Assembly (NCBI GenBank): GCA_021812385.1
Contig: JAKANO010000009.1
Span: 62,001-126,000 of the forward strand
Source of the DNA: Pseudomonadota bacterium
GTDB lineage: Bacteria > Pseudomonadota > Gammaproteobacteria > Burkholderiales > Thiobacteraceae
Direction: 5' to 3'
Length of the DNA stretch: 64,000 nucleotides
In this document: positions 43,645 to 52,076 of the stretch, in pieces
Layout of the letters: the number at the start of each line of letters is the position of its first letter
How positions within the stretch are numbered: the stretch's first letter is position 1
Position numbers and translations under genes: made by a program
The notes under the pieces: generated by a model
What the model was told of the DNA's origin: nothing
Database searches by the model: none
The model's input: the letters and a program-made list of their open reading frames with translations, nothing else

Positions 43645-45429
43645 TTAGGCAAGCCCATCCACATTGCGCTGCAACCAAAACTCCAGCAAGGCCAGGTGCC
43701 ACAGCTTATTGCCCTGGATGCGCGTGTGATAGCTATCCGGCGCGGCCAGGAGTTTTTCCACATAGCTGCGCTGATACAGGCCGCGCTCGATGCAGGCGCG
43801 CGAGTTGAGGATGTCTTGCATGAAGTGCAGGAAATCGCCGCGCACGTATTTCAGCGCGGGCATGGGGAAGTAGCCCTTGTTGCGGTCGATCACCATATCC
43901 GGCAACAGGCCGCGCGCGATGCGTTTCAGCACATGCTTGCCGCCCGATTGCAGCTTGAGTTCCGGCGGCATTTGCGCCGCCAGCTCCACCAGCTCGTGAT
44001 CCAGGAAGGGCACGCGCGCTTCCAGCGCCCAGGCCATGGTCATGTTGTCCACGCGCTTCACCGGGTCGTCGGTGATGAGCAGGGTGGCGTCCATGCGCAG
44101 CACTTGGTCGATGAAGCTGTCGGCAAACGGTTCGTTGAGGTGCGCAGCGATAGTTGCCGCGCTGTAGTCCGCGCCATGATATTTGGGCGCCACGGTTTGC
44201 AGGTATTCGTCGTGATCGCGGTCGAAGTAGTGGCGGCGGAAGCGCTCCAGCGGCGTGCCCTCGGTCTCCGCTTGCATGCGCGGATACCAGAAGTAGCCGC
44301 CGAACACTTCGTCCGCGCCCTGGCCGCTCTGCACCACCTTGACGGTCTTCGACACTTGTTCCGAGAGCAGGTAAAACGCCACCGCATCCTGACTCACCAT
44401 CGGCTCGGCCATGTTGTCCACGGCTTCCGGCAAGCGCTGCAACACTTCGCTGTTGGGAATGTTGTACTGGTGGTGGCGCGTGCCGTAATAATTCGCCACC
44501 GCGTCGGAATACTCGAACTCGTTGCCGCGCTCTTCGGGTTGGTCTTCGAAGCCGACGGAGAAGGTCAGCAAATCCGGCACGCCTTGCTCGGCCAGCAGCG
44601 CCACCAGCAAGCTGGAATCCAAGCCGCCGGACAGCAGCACGCCGACTTTCACGTCGGCGATCTCGATGCGCTTTTTGACCGCGGCCTTGAGCGATGCGTG
44701 AATTGCATCGGTCCACTCGCGCTCGCTCATCGCCGTGGCCGGGCGTTGCGCATGCAGATGCCAATAGCGGCGCGATTTGGCGTTGCCATGCGTGTCGAGC
44801 GTCAGGGTGGTGCCGGGCGCGAGCTTGCGGATGCCTTGCGAGATAGTGTGCGGCGCGGGAATCACGGCGTGCAGGGTGAATTGGTGATGCAGCGCCACCG
44901 GATCGATGGCGCTATCGATACCGCCCGCCGCGAGCAGCGCTTGGGTATTGGAAGCGAAACGGATGCGCTGCGCGTCCTGCGCGAAATACAGCGGCTTGAT
45001 GCCGAGCCGGTCGCGCGCCAGAAAAAGTTTTTGCGCCTTGCGATCCCAGATGGCGAAGGCGAACGCGCCGTGCAGCCGCTCGACGCAGGATTCGCCCCAT
45101 TGCGCATAGGCTTTCAAGATCACCTCGGTATCGCCATCGGTGACGAACTGATGGCCGAGCGCTTGCAACTCGGTGCGCAAGTGCGGGTAGTTGTAAATGG
45201 TGCCGTTGAATACCAGCGCCAAGCCCAGCGCCGCATCCAGCATCGGCTGATTGGAACGCGGCGAAAGATCGATGATCGCTAGACGGCGATGGCCGAAGGC
45301 CAGCGGACCTTCCACGTGCGTGCCCGCCGCGTCCGGCCCGCGCCGCGCCAGTTTGACCAGCATGCGCTCGATCATGCCCTTGTCTGGCGTGGTGCCGTCG
45401 AATCGTAATTCACCTGCGATGCCGCACAT
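43645..45429 (-). CDS. Asparagine-synthase-like amidotransferase of the NAGGN (trio) group
   Basis: The 594-residue protein is a class II glutamine amidotransferase: MCGIAGELRFDG with Cys2 as nucleophile, RRGPDAAGTH, and FNGTIYNYPHLRTEL. The synthase half has the PP-loop LLSGGLDSSLLVALL. The stretches EPMVSQDAVAFYLLSEQVSK and QSGQGADEVFGGYFWYP are like N-acetylglutaminylglutamine amidotransferases, not AsnB. The NAGGN dipeptide is an osmoprotectant. Its usual partners (a GNAT/ligase and a peptidase) are not beside it. A hairpin repeat lies upstream. Confidence 0.85.
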   Translation of the reverse strand: MCGIAGELRFDGTTPDKGMIERMLVKLARRGPDAAGTHVEGPLAFGHRRLAIIDLSPRSNQPMLDAALGLALVFNGTIYNYPHLRTELQALGHQFVTDGDTEVILKAYAQWGESCVERLHGAFAFAIWDRKAQKLFLARDRLGIKPLYFAQDAQRIRFASNTQALLAAGGIDSAIDPVALHHQFTLHAVIPAPHTISQGIRKLAPGTTLTLDTHGNAKSRRYWHLHAQRPATAMSEREWTDAIHASLKAAVKKRIEIADVKVGVLLSGGLDSSLLVALLAEQGVPDLLTFSVGFEDQPEERGNEFEYSDAVANYYGTRHHQYNIPNSEVLQRLPEAVDNMAEPMVSQDAVAFYLLSEQVSKTVKVVQSGQGADEVFGGYFWYPRMQAETEGTPLERFRRHYFDRDHDEYLQTVAPKYHGADYSAATIAAHLNEPFADSFIDQVLRMDATLLITDDPVKRVDNMTMAWALEARVPFLDHELVELAAQMPPELKLQSGGKHVLKRIARGLLPDMVIDRNKGYFPMPALKYVRGDFLHFMQDILNSRACIERGLYQRSYVEKLLAAPDSYHTRIQGNKLWHLALLEFWLQRNVDGLA

Positions 45430-45459
45430 ATTTATTTGCTTTCAATTTTAAAATCGTTT

Positions 45460-45561
45460 GCCACAGAGAGCACAGAGGTCACAGAGAAAAACAGTTCTTT
45501 GAAATCACTTATGTAAGCAACTGAACAAAGAAATCTCTGTGACCTCTGTGTTCTCTGTGGC
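45460..45561. repeat. Long hairpin of CACAGAG units
   Basis: Arms 45460-45487 and 45534-45561 are complementary over 28 bases with one mismatch, around a 46-base loop. Each arm is made of three 9-base CACAGAGxx units (CACAGAGAG, CACAGAGGT, CACAGAGAA). It fills the gap between the amidotransferase and srkA genes and has the same plan as the CGCCAAG hairpin at 31948-32017. Confidence 0.85.
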
Positions 45562-45580
45562 TTACTTTTGCTTTTCCAGT

Positions 45581-46576
45581 TCAGCTATTCGACCACAAGG
45601 GCGGCTCATCCATCAAGGCGATTTGTTCGCGCAATTCCAATATCCGATCCTGCCAATAATGTTGGGTGTTGAACCACGGAAAGGCAATCGGAAACGCCGG
45701 GTCTTGCCAGCGCATGGCGAGCCAGGCCGAGTAATGGATCAAGCGCAGCGTGCGCAGGGCTTCGATCAAGTGCAATTGGCGCGGATCGAATTCGAAGAAG
45801 TCTTCATAGCCGGCCAAAATGTCGCCCATCTGCTGCACTTGGGCGGCGCGTTCGCCCGACAGCATCATCCATAAATCCTGCACAGCTGGACCCATGCGGC
45901 TGTCGTCGAAATCGACGAAGTGAGGACCGTCGTCGGTCCAAAGCACATTGCCGCCATGGCAATCGCCATGCAGCCGAATCAGATCGATAGCGCCGGCGCG
46001 CGCATAGCAGTGGCGCACCCCGATCAGCGCTTGATCGATCACGCTGCGGTAAGCGGCTTCGAGGTCGGCGGGTATCCAATGATTCGACAATAAAAATTCA
46101 CGTGGTGCCTCGCCGAAACTGGCGATGTCCAAGGTTGGTCGATGCTGGTAGGCTTGTGTCGCACCCAGCGCATGTATCCGGCCAATAAAACGTCCCATCC
46201 ATTCCAGGGTGTCGGGCGCATCCAGTTCCGGCGCGCGCCCACCACGCCGCGGATAGACCGCGAAGCGAAAGCCGCCATAATTATGCAAAGTGCTGCCGTC
46301 GAATAGCAGCGGCGCTACCACCGGAATCTCGCGCTCTTGCAGCTCCTGGGTAAACGCATGCTCTTCCAAAATCGCTTCATCCGACCAACGCGCCGGGCGA
46401 TAGAATTTCGCGACTACCGGTGTCGAATCTTCGATGCCGATTTGATACACGCGGTTCTCATAACTGTTGAGCGCCAGCAAGCGGCCGTCGGTGCGCAGGC
46501 CGAGACTGTCGACTGCGTTTAATACCGCGTCCGGTGTGAGTGTGGCATAGGGGTGTTGGTCGATGGGGGTGTTCAT
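45581..46576 (-). CDS. srkA: Stress response kinase A (SrkA/YihE)
   Basis: The 331-residue kinase has the aminoglycoside-phosphotransferase fold. LRLHGDCHGGNVLW (IRLHGDCHGGN) is the catalytic loop with the Asp, and FVDFDDSRMGPAVQDLWMM is the metal-binding end. N-terminal NSYENRVYQIGIED is the family signature. SrkA protects against stress-induced death by antagonising MazF-like pathways in E. coli. Confidence 0.94.
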   Translation of the reverse strand: MNTPIDQHPYATLTPDAVLNAVDSLGLRTDGRLLALNSYENRVYQIGIEDSTPVVAKFYRPARWSDEAILEEHAFTQELQEREIPVVAPLLFDGSTLHNYGGFRFAVYPRRGGRAPELDAPDTLEWMGRFIGRIHALGATQAYQHRPTLDIASFGEAPREFLLSNHWIPADLEAAYRSVIDQALIGVRHCYARAGAIDLIRLHGDCHGGNVLWTDDGPHFVDFDDSRMGPAVQDLWMMLSGERAAQVQQMGDILAGYEDFFEFDPRQLHLIEALRTLRLIHYSAWLAMRWQDPAFPIAFPWFNTQHYWQDRILELREQIALMDEPPLWSNS

Positions 46577-46904
46577 TTATGTGTCGCGCTGCGCGCAGGT
46601 TGTTTTAGGGCCGGGATGCCCCGGCATGCCAGTTCTTTTTCTTGCTTGTCCAAGAAAAGAGAACCAAAAAGAAGGGCACCCCGGTTCGCCGGTCGCCCGT
46701 TGGGCGACTCCCCTGCGTTGCTCGCCACGCCGGGCGTCGGATTCGAACTCGCGCGATCCGCTGCGCGGCCACGCGCTCAAACATGAATCCGCCGACTGCC
46801 CCCGGCGCGGCTGCGCTACTCGGCGCCTCGCAGGGGCCCCAGAAGCGTCGCAGTGTCCATAGTCGGTCTACGTTTTGCATGAGTTTATTTTTGCGCTTTT
46901 CAAA
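46577..46904. other. Non-coding gap with dispersed-repeat-like sequence
   Basis: The 328-base gap between srkA and the ylqF gene has no convincing gene; several short frames on both strands overlap without start or composition support. A hairpin (46632-46644 GTTCTTTTTCTTG with 46651-46664 CAAGAAAAGAGAAC) begins a GC-rich stretch that is like dispersed non-coding repeats often mis-annotated as small ORFs in betaproteobacteria. Confidence 0.4.
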
Positions 46905-47804
46905 CTATTTCTGCGTTTCTTCGTCTGGCTCGCTCGTAGCGCTTGCCGACGCTTGCAACATCGCTTGCCGGCTCTCCGGCGTTTCCAGACTGATGCGGCC
47001 GATGGCGCCGTCGCGATAATCTTGCAGCAGGGTGTGCGCGGCTTTTTCCAGGTCGTAGTCGCCGCCTTTCAAACGATACGCGCGACGTTGTGCGATGGCT
47101 TGGATCAAGTCGTTGCCGTCCATATTTTCCACCGTAATTTTGTAGCGCGCATTCAAGAGTGCGGGGTAGCGCGCAAGCAATAGTTCACCGAGGAATACCG
47201 CGACTTCTTCCGGGATCACGGCATTGCGGCCGATGGCGTGGCTGGCGGCGAGCATGAAGCCGTCGGAGTCGTAGGCGATCTTCGGCCACATCATGCCCGG
47301 GGTGTCGATCAGGGTGATGCGATCGTTCAAGCTCAAACGCTGCTGGCTTTTGGTGACGGCGGGCTCGTCGCCCACGGCCGCCACGCGCCGTTTCAGCAGC
47401 GCATTCATCAAGGTGGATTTGCCGACGTTGGGGATGCCCATGATCATCACGCGCAAGGGTTTGAGCGAGGTGCCGCGATGCGGCGCGAGTTTCAGGCACA
47501 GGTTGGGAATCTTGGCCACTTCGCTCGGCTTCTTGCACGACAGCGCAACCGCAGTCACGCCTTTTTGCGCGTTATAAAAATTCAGCCATGCTTGGGTGGC
47601 GACGGGGTCGGCCAGGTCTGATTTGTTCAAAATCTTCAGGCAGGGGCGCTGGCGAAACAGGCGCTGTTCGGTCACGATCGGATTGCTACTCGCTTCCGGC
47701 AGGCGCGCATCCAGCACCTCGATCACGAGGTCGGCATTCTCCATCGTTTCGGCGCTCTTGCGCCGCGCCGCCAGCATGTGGCCGGGGAACCATTGTATTG
47801 CCAT
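46905..47804 (-). CDS. YlqF/RbgA-family ribosome biogenesis GTPase
   Basis: The 299-residue protein has a circularly permuted GTPase domain: NKSD (G4, 60-63) comes before GIPNVGKST (G1, 123-131) and DTPG (G3, 167-170). The start MAIQWFPGHMLAARRK is the family signature. A C-terminal ~90-residue RNA-binding part follows. These proteins help late 50S assembly. Confidence 0.93.
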   Translation of the reverse strand: MAIQWFPGHMLAARRKSAETMENADLVIEVLDARLPEASSNPIVTEQRLFRQRPCLKILNKSDLADPVATQAWLNFYNAQKGVTAVALSCKKPSEVAKIPNLCLKLAPHRGTSLKPLRVMIMGIPNVGKSTLMNALLKRRVAAVGDEPAVTKSQQRLSLNDRITLIDTPGMMWPKIAYDSDGFMLAASHAIGRNAVIPEEVAVFLGELLLARYPALLNARYKITVENMDGNDLIQAIAQRRAYRLKGGDYDLEKAAHTLLQDYRDGAIGRISLETPESRQAMLQASASATSEPDEETQK

Positions 47805-47934
47805 CGTTCAACCAATTTTATGCAAAGGCGTATTCTACTCTGGTGCGAGCGCCTGGTTTTAAAACCCTGAGTAGAGCCATTGTGCAGAAGCATGATGAAA
47901 ACGATGCTGCTGGCGGCGATGCATCAAATATAAA

Positions 47935-48477
47935 TTAGCGCTTCTGGAAATACTCGTCGTAACGCGCGATAAAGTCCTTGGTATCGCCCAGCGGCAGGTG
48001 ACAGCCACGGCAGGCCGCGGGTGCATCGGTGGTCGGTGTCTGGGCGTCAGCCATATAGCCGGAATAGGACCAGTCGCCGGTTTTCAGGCCTGCTGGTGCC
48101 AGCGCGCCCCAGCCTGCGTCTTTACCCATGACGAATACCTTGAGTAATGCGCCCTTGACCAGTTTGCCATCCTTGGTTTTTTTGACGCTGCCATCCGCTT
48201 CCAGTTCGGCCTTGTACAACTCCATCACGGTAATCGTGCCATTGGGGAATTGCTCTCCGGGCTTGGCGCCTGCGCCGATGGGGTTGATGTAGATGTCGCG
48301 TACCTGCTTGAGATCGGGGCGATCCACGCCAGTTAAAAATTTGGGCCAGCTCTTGTAATCGGCAGGAACCTTGAGCTCGCCATCCTTGAGCATCGGCGCG
48401 GGTTCCTTGGCGTTAGCGAGTTGGACACTGCTGGCGAAAAACAATGCGGCTATCGAGGCATATGCAATACGATTCAT
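47935..48477 (-). CDS. Cytochrome P460-family periplasmic heme protein
   Basis: The 180-residue protein has a Sec signal (cleavage probably after LANA, residue 23). The mature part has the P460 fold pattern: VPADYKSWPKFLTG, DIYINPIGAGA, and a single CRGCH heme site at 156-160 near the C-terminus, followed by ARYDEYFQKR. P460 enzymes oxidise hydroxylamine, while cytochrome c'-beta relatives bind NO. The cross-linking lysine cannot be assigned without a structure. AGGAG precedes the ATG. Confidence 0.85.
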   Translation of the reverse strand: MNRIAYASIAALFFASSVQLANAKEPAPMLKDGELKVPADYKSWPKFLTGVDRPDLKQVRDIYINPIGAGAKPGEQFPNGTITVMELYKAELEADGSVKKTKDGKLVKGALLKVFVMGKDAGWGALAPAGLKTGDWSYSGYMADAQTPTTDAPAACRGCHLPLGDTKDFIARYDEYFQKR

Positions 48478-48721
48478 GTGAGACTCCTAGTGTGATGAAT
48501 GAAAACCAGCGCTTTGTAAGTACTCCCGTCCAGTTGGCTGGCGTATTGGACGATTTTTAAGCATAGATTGACATAAAAACACCTGTTTGGGGGATGGATA
48601 TACCAGTACCGAATTTTTTCGAAAAAATGGCTAACCCGGGTTTTTATTACTGCTACCATAACTCTCATCCAGGCTCCCAAAAGCATGGATTTCCAAATTA
48701 AAATACATTGGAGGAGAAAAC

Positions 48722-50383
48722 ATGACGGCGACTACAGCTGCAAGCACTCGTATGACCAAGGAGGAAAAGAAGGTTATTTTCGCATCCTCGCTTGGAACCG
48801 TTTTTGAATGGTATGACTTCTATCTTTATGGCTCGCTGGCCGCCATTATCGGCAAAGAGTTCTTCTCCGGTGTAAATGAAGCGACAGGCTTTATCTTCGC
48901 CTTGATGGCGTTTGCCGCAGGCTTTGCGGTGCGTCCATTCGGCGCCGTGGTGTTTGGCCGCCTGGGCGATTTGGTCGGGCGCAAATACACCTTTCTTATA
49001 ACCATTATGATCATGGGTCTTTCGACGTTTGTCGTTGGTCTGTTGCCCGCCTATGCCTCCATCGGTGTTGCGGCGCCCATAATTTTGGTGTGCTTGCGCT
49101 TATTGCAGGGCTTGGCCTTGGGCGGCGAATACGGCGGCGCAGCCACTTATGTGGCGGAACATGCGCCGCAAAATCGACGCGGCGAATTCACGGCCTGGAT
49201 CCAAACCACGGCAACGCTGGGCTTATTCCTGTCGCTGATCGTGATCATGTTGACGCGTAACTTCACCGGCACGGATTTCGAATCGTGGGGCTGGCGCATT
49301 CCGTTCCTGGTCTCGATTGTACTGTTGTTCATTTCCATGTGGATTCGTTTGACCCTGAGCGAATCCCCGGCTTTCGTTAAGATGAAAGCCGAAGGCACGG
49401 GCTCCAAGGCGCCAGTGCGGGAATCGTTTGGCCAATGGAAAAACCTCAAGTTCGTCATCATCGCCTTGCTTGGCTTGACCGCCGGCCAAGCCGTGGTGTG
49501 GTACACCGGACAGTTCTATGCGTTGTTCTTTTTGACCCAAACGCTGAAAGTGGATCCGCAAACCGCGAACTTGCTGATCGCAGCGTCCCTGATCATCGCC
49601 ACGCCGTTCTTCATTGTGTTCGGCAAGCTGTCCGACAAGATTGGCCGCAAGCCGATCATCATGGCGGGTTGTTTGATTGCGGCGCTGACTTACTTCCCGA
49701 TCTTCCAGGGACTGACGCATTTCGCCAATCCGGCCTTGGAAGCAGCGCAGACCAGCTCACCGATTCTCGTGTCGGCAGATCCCGCGACGTGCCGATTCCA
49801 GTTCGACCCGATCGGCAAAGCGAAATTCCTGAGCTCCTGCGACATCGCCAAGAGTGCCTTGGTGAAGTCTGGTATTTCGTACAAAAACGAAGATGCGCCA
49901 GCAGGCACGGTGGCCTCGGTAAAAGTGGGTGACAAGGTTGTCGCGAGTTTTGAAGGCGTGGGCTTGGACGCTGCGGCGTTCAAGGCCAAGTCTGCGGAAT
50001 TCAGCAAAGCCTTGACCGCGACCATCAAGGAAGCAGGCTATCCGGCCAAGGCTGACCCCACCCGCGTCGACCACGCCATGGTGCTGCTGTTGCTGGTGAT
50101 TCTGGTGATCTATGTGACCATGGTGTATGGCCCGATCGCGGCGATGCTGGTGGAATTCTTCCCGACGCGCATTCGCTACACATCGATGTCCTTGCCGTAT
50201 CACATCGGTAATGGCTGGTTCGGCGGCTTCCTGCCGACCGTGGCGTTTGCGATGGTTGCGTGGAATGGCGATATTTATTATGGCTTGTGGTATCCGATCA
50301 CCTTCGCCTTAATGACGTTCGTGGTGGGCATGCTGTTCGTCAAGGAAACCAAGCACGTCAACATCCACACCTACGATCGTTGA
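48722..50383 (+). CDS. MHS-family MFS transporter with a large extracytoplasmic insert
   Basis: The 553-residue transporter belongs to the metabolite:H+ symporter group (ProP/KgtP/ShiA). GTVFEWYDFYLYGSLA is TM1, RPFGAVVFGRLGDLVGRKYT the A-motif, and GLALGGEYGGAATYVAEHAP TM4/5. Between TM9 (CLIAALTYFPIF) and TM10 there is an insert of about 118 residues (331-449) with two Cys (357, 373), predicted periplasmic. Relatives normally have only a short loop. GGAGGAGA precedes the ATG. Substrate: an organic acid or betaine, not decided. Confidence 0.88.
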   Translation: MTATTAASTRMTKEEKKVIFASSLGTVFEWYDFYLYGSLAAIIGKEFFSGVNEATGFIFALMAFAAGFAVRPFGAVVFGRLGDLVGRKYTFLITIMIMGLSTFVVGLLPAYASIGVAAPIILVCLRLLQGLALGGEYGGAATYVAEHAPQNRRGEFTAWIQTTATLGLFLSLIVIMLTRNFTGTDFESWGWRIPFLVSIVLLFISMWIRLTLSESPAFVKMKAEGTGSKAPVRESFGQWKNLKFVIIALLGLTAGQAVVWYTGQFYALFFLTQTLKVDPQTANLLIAASLIIATPFFIVFGKLSDKIGRKPIIMAGCLIAALTYFPIFQGLTHFANPALEAAQTSSPILVSADPATCRFQFDPIGKAKFLSSCDIAKSALVKSGISYKNEDAPAGTVASVKVGDKVVASFEGVGLDAAAFKAKSAEFSKALTATIKEAGYPAKADPTRVDHAMVLLLLVILVIYVTMVYGPIAAMLVEFFPTRIRYTSMSLPYHIGNGWFGGFLPTVAFAMVAWNGDIYYGLWYPITFALMTFVVGMLFVKETKHVNIHTYDR

Positions 50384-50395
50384 TGATGTTGTAGC

Positions 50396-50435
50396 AAAAA
50401 AACCCCTCACGGTGATGATCGTGAGGGGTTTTTTT
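50396..50435 (+). terminator. Rho-independent terminator after the MHS transporter
   Basis: The stem AACCCCTCACG / CGTGAGGGGTT (extended by an A-run and T-run on either side) has an 8-base loop and is followed by seven T. The A and T runs make it able to act in both directions. It separates the transporter from zwf. Confidence 0.92.
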
Positions 50436-50528
50436 ACGTCCCTTATTTTGTGCTGTTTGCGTTCACTGCAAATGGAACGCAACGTGGCGCCCCCGGTCGA
50501 ATGTTCACCACCCCAAGGAGAAAAATCG

Positions 50529-52055
50529 ATGAAAGCGGCGATGACCCCCAGCGATACCCTATTCATTCTGTTCGGTGCAGGCGGCGATCTCTCTTGGCGC
50601 TTGGTGGTGCCGGCCCTATTCAACCTATTTCTCGATGGACATTTACCGCAACGATTCAAGTTGCTGGGCGTGGATCGTGCGGATGCCGGCGATGCGGCCC
50701 TTGCCGCGCGCTACCTGAAAGGCGTCACCGAGAATTCGCGCCGGGGCGCGCCGCCGGCAGACGCTTGGCAAAGCTTTTCCAGCAACATCCACGCCATCAA
50801 GCTCGATGCAACCGAGGCGGAAGGTTTCAAGCAATTGGCCAAAGCGCTGGATGCACATGAAGCGGAATGGGGCGGCAAGGCCGAGCGCGTGTTTTACCTG
50901 GCCACGCCGCCTTCGCTGTTCGAGCCCATCGCGCTCGGCCTGGGTGCGGCGGGCTTGGCGCAGGATCGCGAGCATGTGCGGCTGGTGGTCGAAAAACCGC
51001 TCGGCAACGATCTGCAATCATTCCGTGAAATCAACGCTGCGCTGTGCCGTGTTTTCGAAGAGCGGCAGCTATTTCGCATCGATCATTTTCTCGGCAAGGA
51101 AACCGTGCAAAACATTTTGGCCATGCGTTTCGCGAACCCGATTTTCGAGCCCATCTGGAACCGGCGCTATGTGGACCACGTCGTGATCACCGCCGCCGAA
51201 ACTTTGGGCGTCGAGCAGCGCGGCGGCTATTACGAGCATGCCGGCGCACTGCGCGACATGGTGCAAAATCATTTGTTCCAGTTGCTATGCCTGGTCGCCA
51301 TGGAGCCGCCGGTGGCCTACGATGCGGATGATATTCGCGACAAAAAAGTCGATGTGTTGCACGCATTGCGCCCCATACCCCATGACGAAGTCGAGACCTA
51401 CGCCGCGCGCGGCCAGTATGCCGAGGGCTGGATTCAAGGCGAGCAACGCCCGGCTTACCGCGCCGAGCCGCACGTCGATGCGCACTCCAATACCGAAACC
51501 TATGCCGCCCTCAAGCTGTATGTCGACAATTGGCGCTGGCAGGGCGTGCCATTTTATTTGCGCACCGGCAAACGCCTCGCGGCGAGCGTATCGGAAATCT
51601 CGATCCGTTTTCGCGACGTTCCGCATCGCGCATTTCCTGTTGCTGCGGGCCTGAATGCGCAACCCACGCGGCTCGTCATCCAATTGAATCCGGAACAGGG
51701 TATCGTGCTCAAGTTCATGGCCAAGGAACCGGGCTCGCCGCTACGCCTAAGCCCGGTCGACATGCGCTTCAGCTATAAAGAAGCATTCCAGGCCGATACG
51801 CCAGCCGCCTACGAAACCTTGCTCTGGGATGTGATGGTGGGCGATGCCACTTTATTTATGCGCGCCGATCAGGTGGAGGCGGCGTGGCAGTTGCTGATGC
51901 CGGTCCTCGATGTTTGGGCGGCGAACCCGGCAGTGAATTTTCCCAACTACGCTGCCGGGTCGTGGGGCCCGGAAGCGGCCGACTTGTTGGTGGCACGCGA
52001 CGGGCACAGTTGGTTGACGCCGACGCTCAGCAAGGACAGTGCACATGAACGATGA
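50529..52055 (+). CDS. zwf: Glucose-6-phosphate dehydrogenase
   Basis: A 508-residue protein. ILFGAGGDLSWRLVVPALFNL is the NADP-binding start (a GGDL variant of the usual GASGDL), and RIDHFLGKETVQN (183-195) is the active-site signature with catalytic His. WNRRYVDHVVIT and RTGKRLA bind substrate. It makes 6-phosphogluconolactone and NADPH. AAGGAG lies 8 bases before the ATG at 50529. An upstream extension of the frame would include the terminator and is not used. The GH15 gene follows. Confidence 0.97.
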   Translation: MKAAMTPSDTLFILFGAGGDLSWRLVVPALFNLFLDGHLPQRFKLLGVDRADAGDAALAARYLKGVTENSRRGAPPADAWQSFSSNIHAIKLDATEAEGFKQLAKALDAHEAEWGGKAERVFYLATPPSLFEPIALGLGAAGLAQDREHVRLVVEKPLGNDLQSFREINAALCRVFEERQLFRIDHFLGKETVQNILAMRFANPIFEPIWNRRYVDHVVITAAETLGVEQRGGYYEHAGALRDMVQNHLFQLLCLVAMEPPVAYDADDIRDKKVDVLHALRPIPHDEVETYAARGQYAEGWIQGEQRPAYRAEPHVDAHSNTETYAALKLYVDNWRWQGVPFYLRTGKRLAASVSEISIRFRDVPHRAFPVAAGLNAQPTRLVIQLNPEQGIVLKFMAKEPGSPLRLSPVDMRFSYKEAFQADTPAAYETLLWDVMVGDATLFMRADQVEAAWQLLMPVLDVWAANPAVNFPNYAAGSWGPEAADLLVARDGHSWLTPTLSKDSAHER

Positions 52056-52076
52056 ACAACCAGGAAAAAAATAATC

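Noticed and set aside
43462-45282. 606-codon open frame on the plus strand, antisense to the amidotransferase
   Set aside because: It has a His/Arg/Ala-rich product with no known motif and lies exactly opposite a gene with full family motifs. High-GC codon use opens such frames.
45460-45561. CRISPR-like array from repeated CACAGAG units
   Set aside because: The units are 9 bases, contiguous, and mirrored in a hairpin; there are no spacers and no cas genes.
50412-50528. Longer zwf frame beginning at 50412
   Set aside because: It would start inside a strong terminator; the ATG at 50529 has AAGGAG and gives the normal N-terminus.
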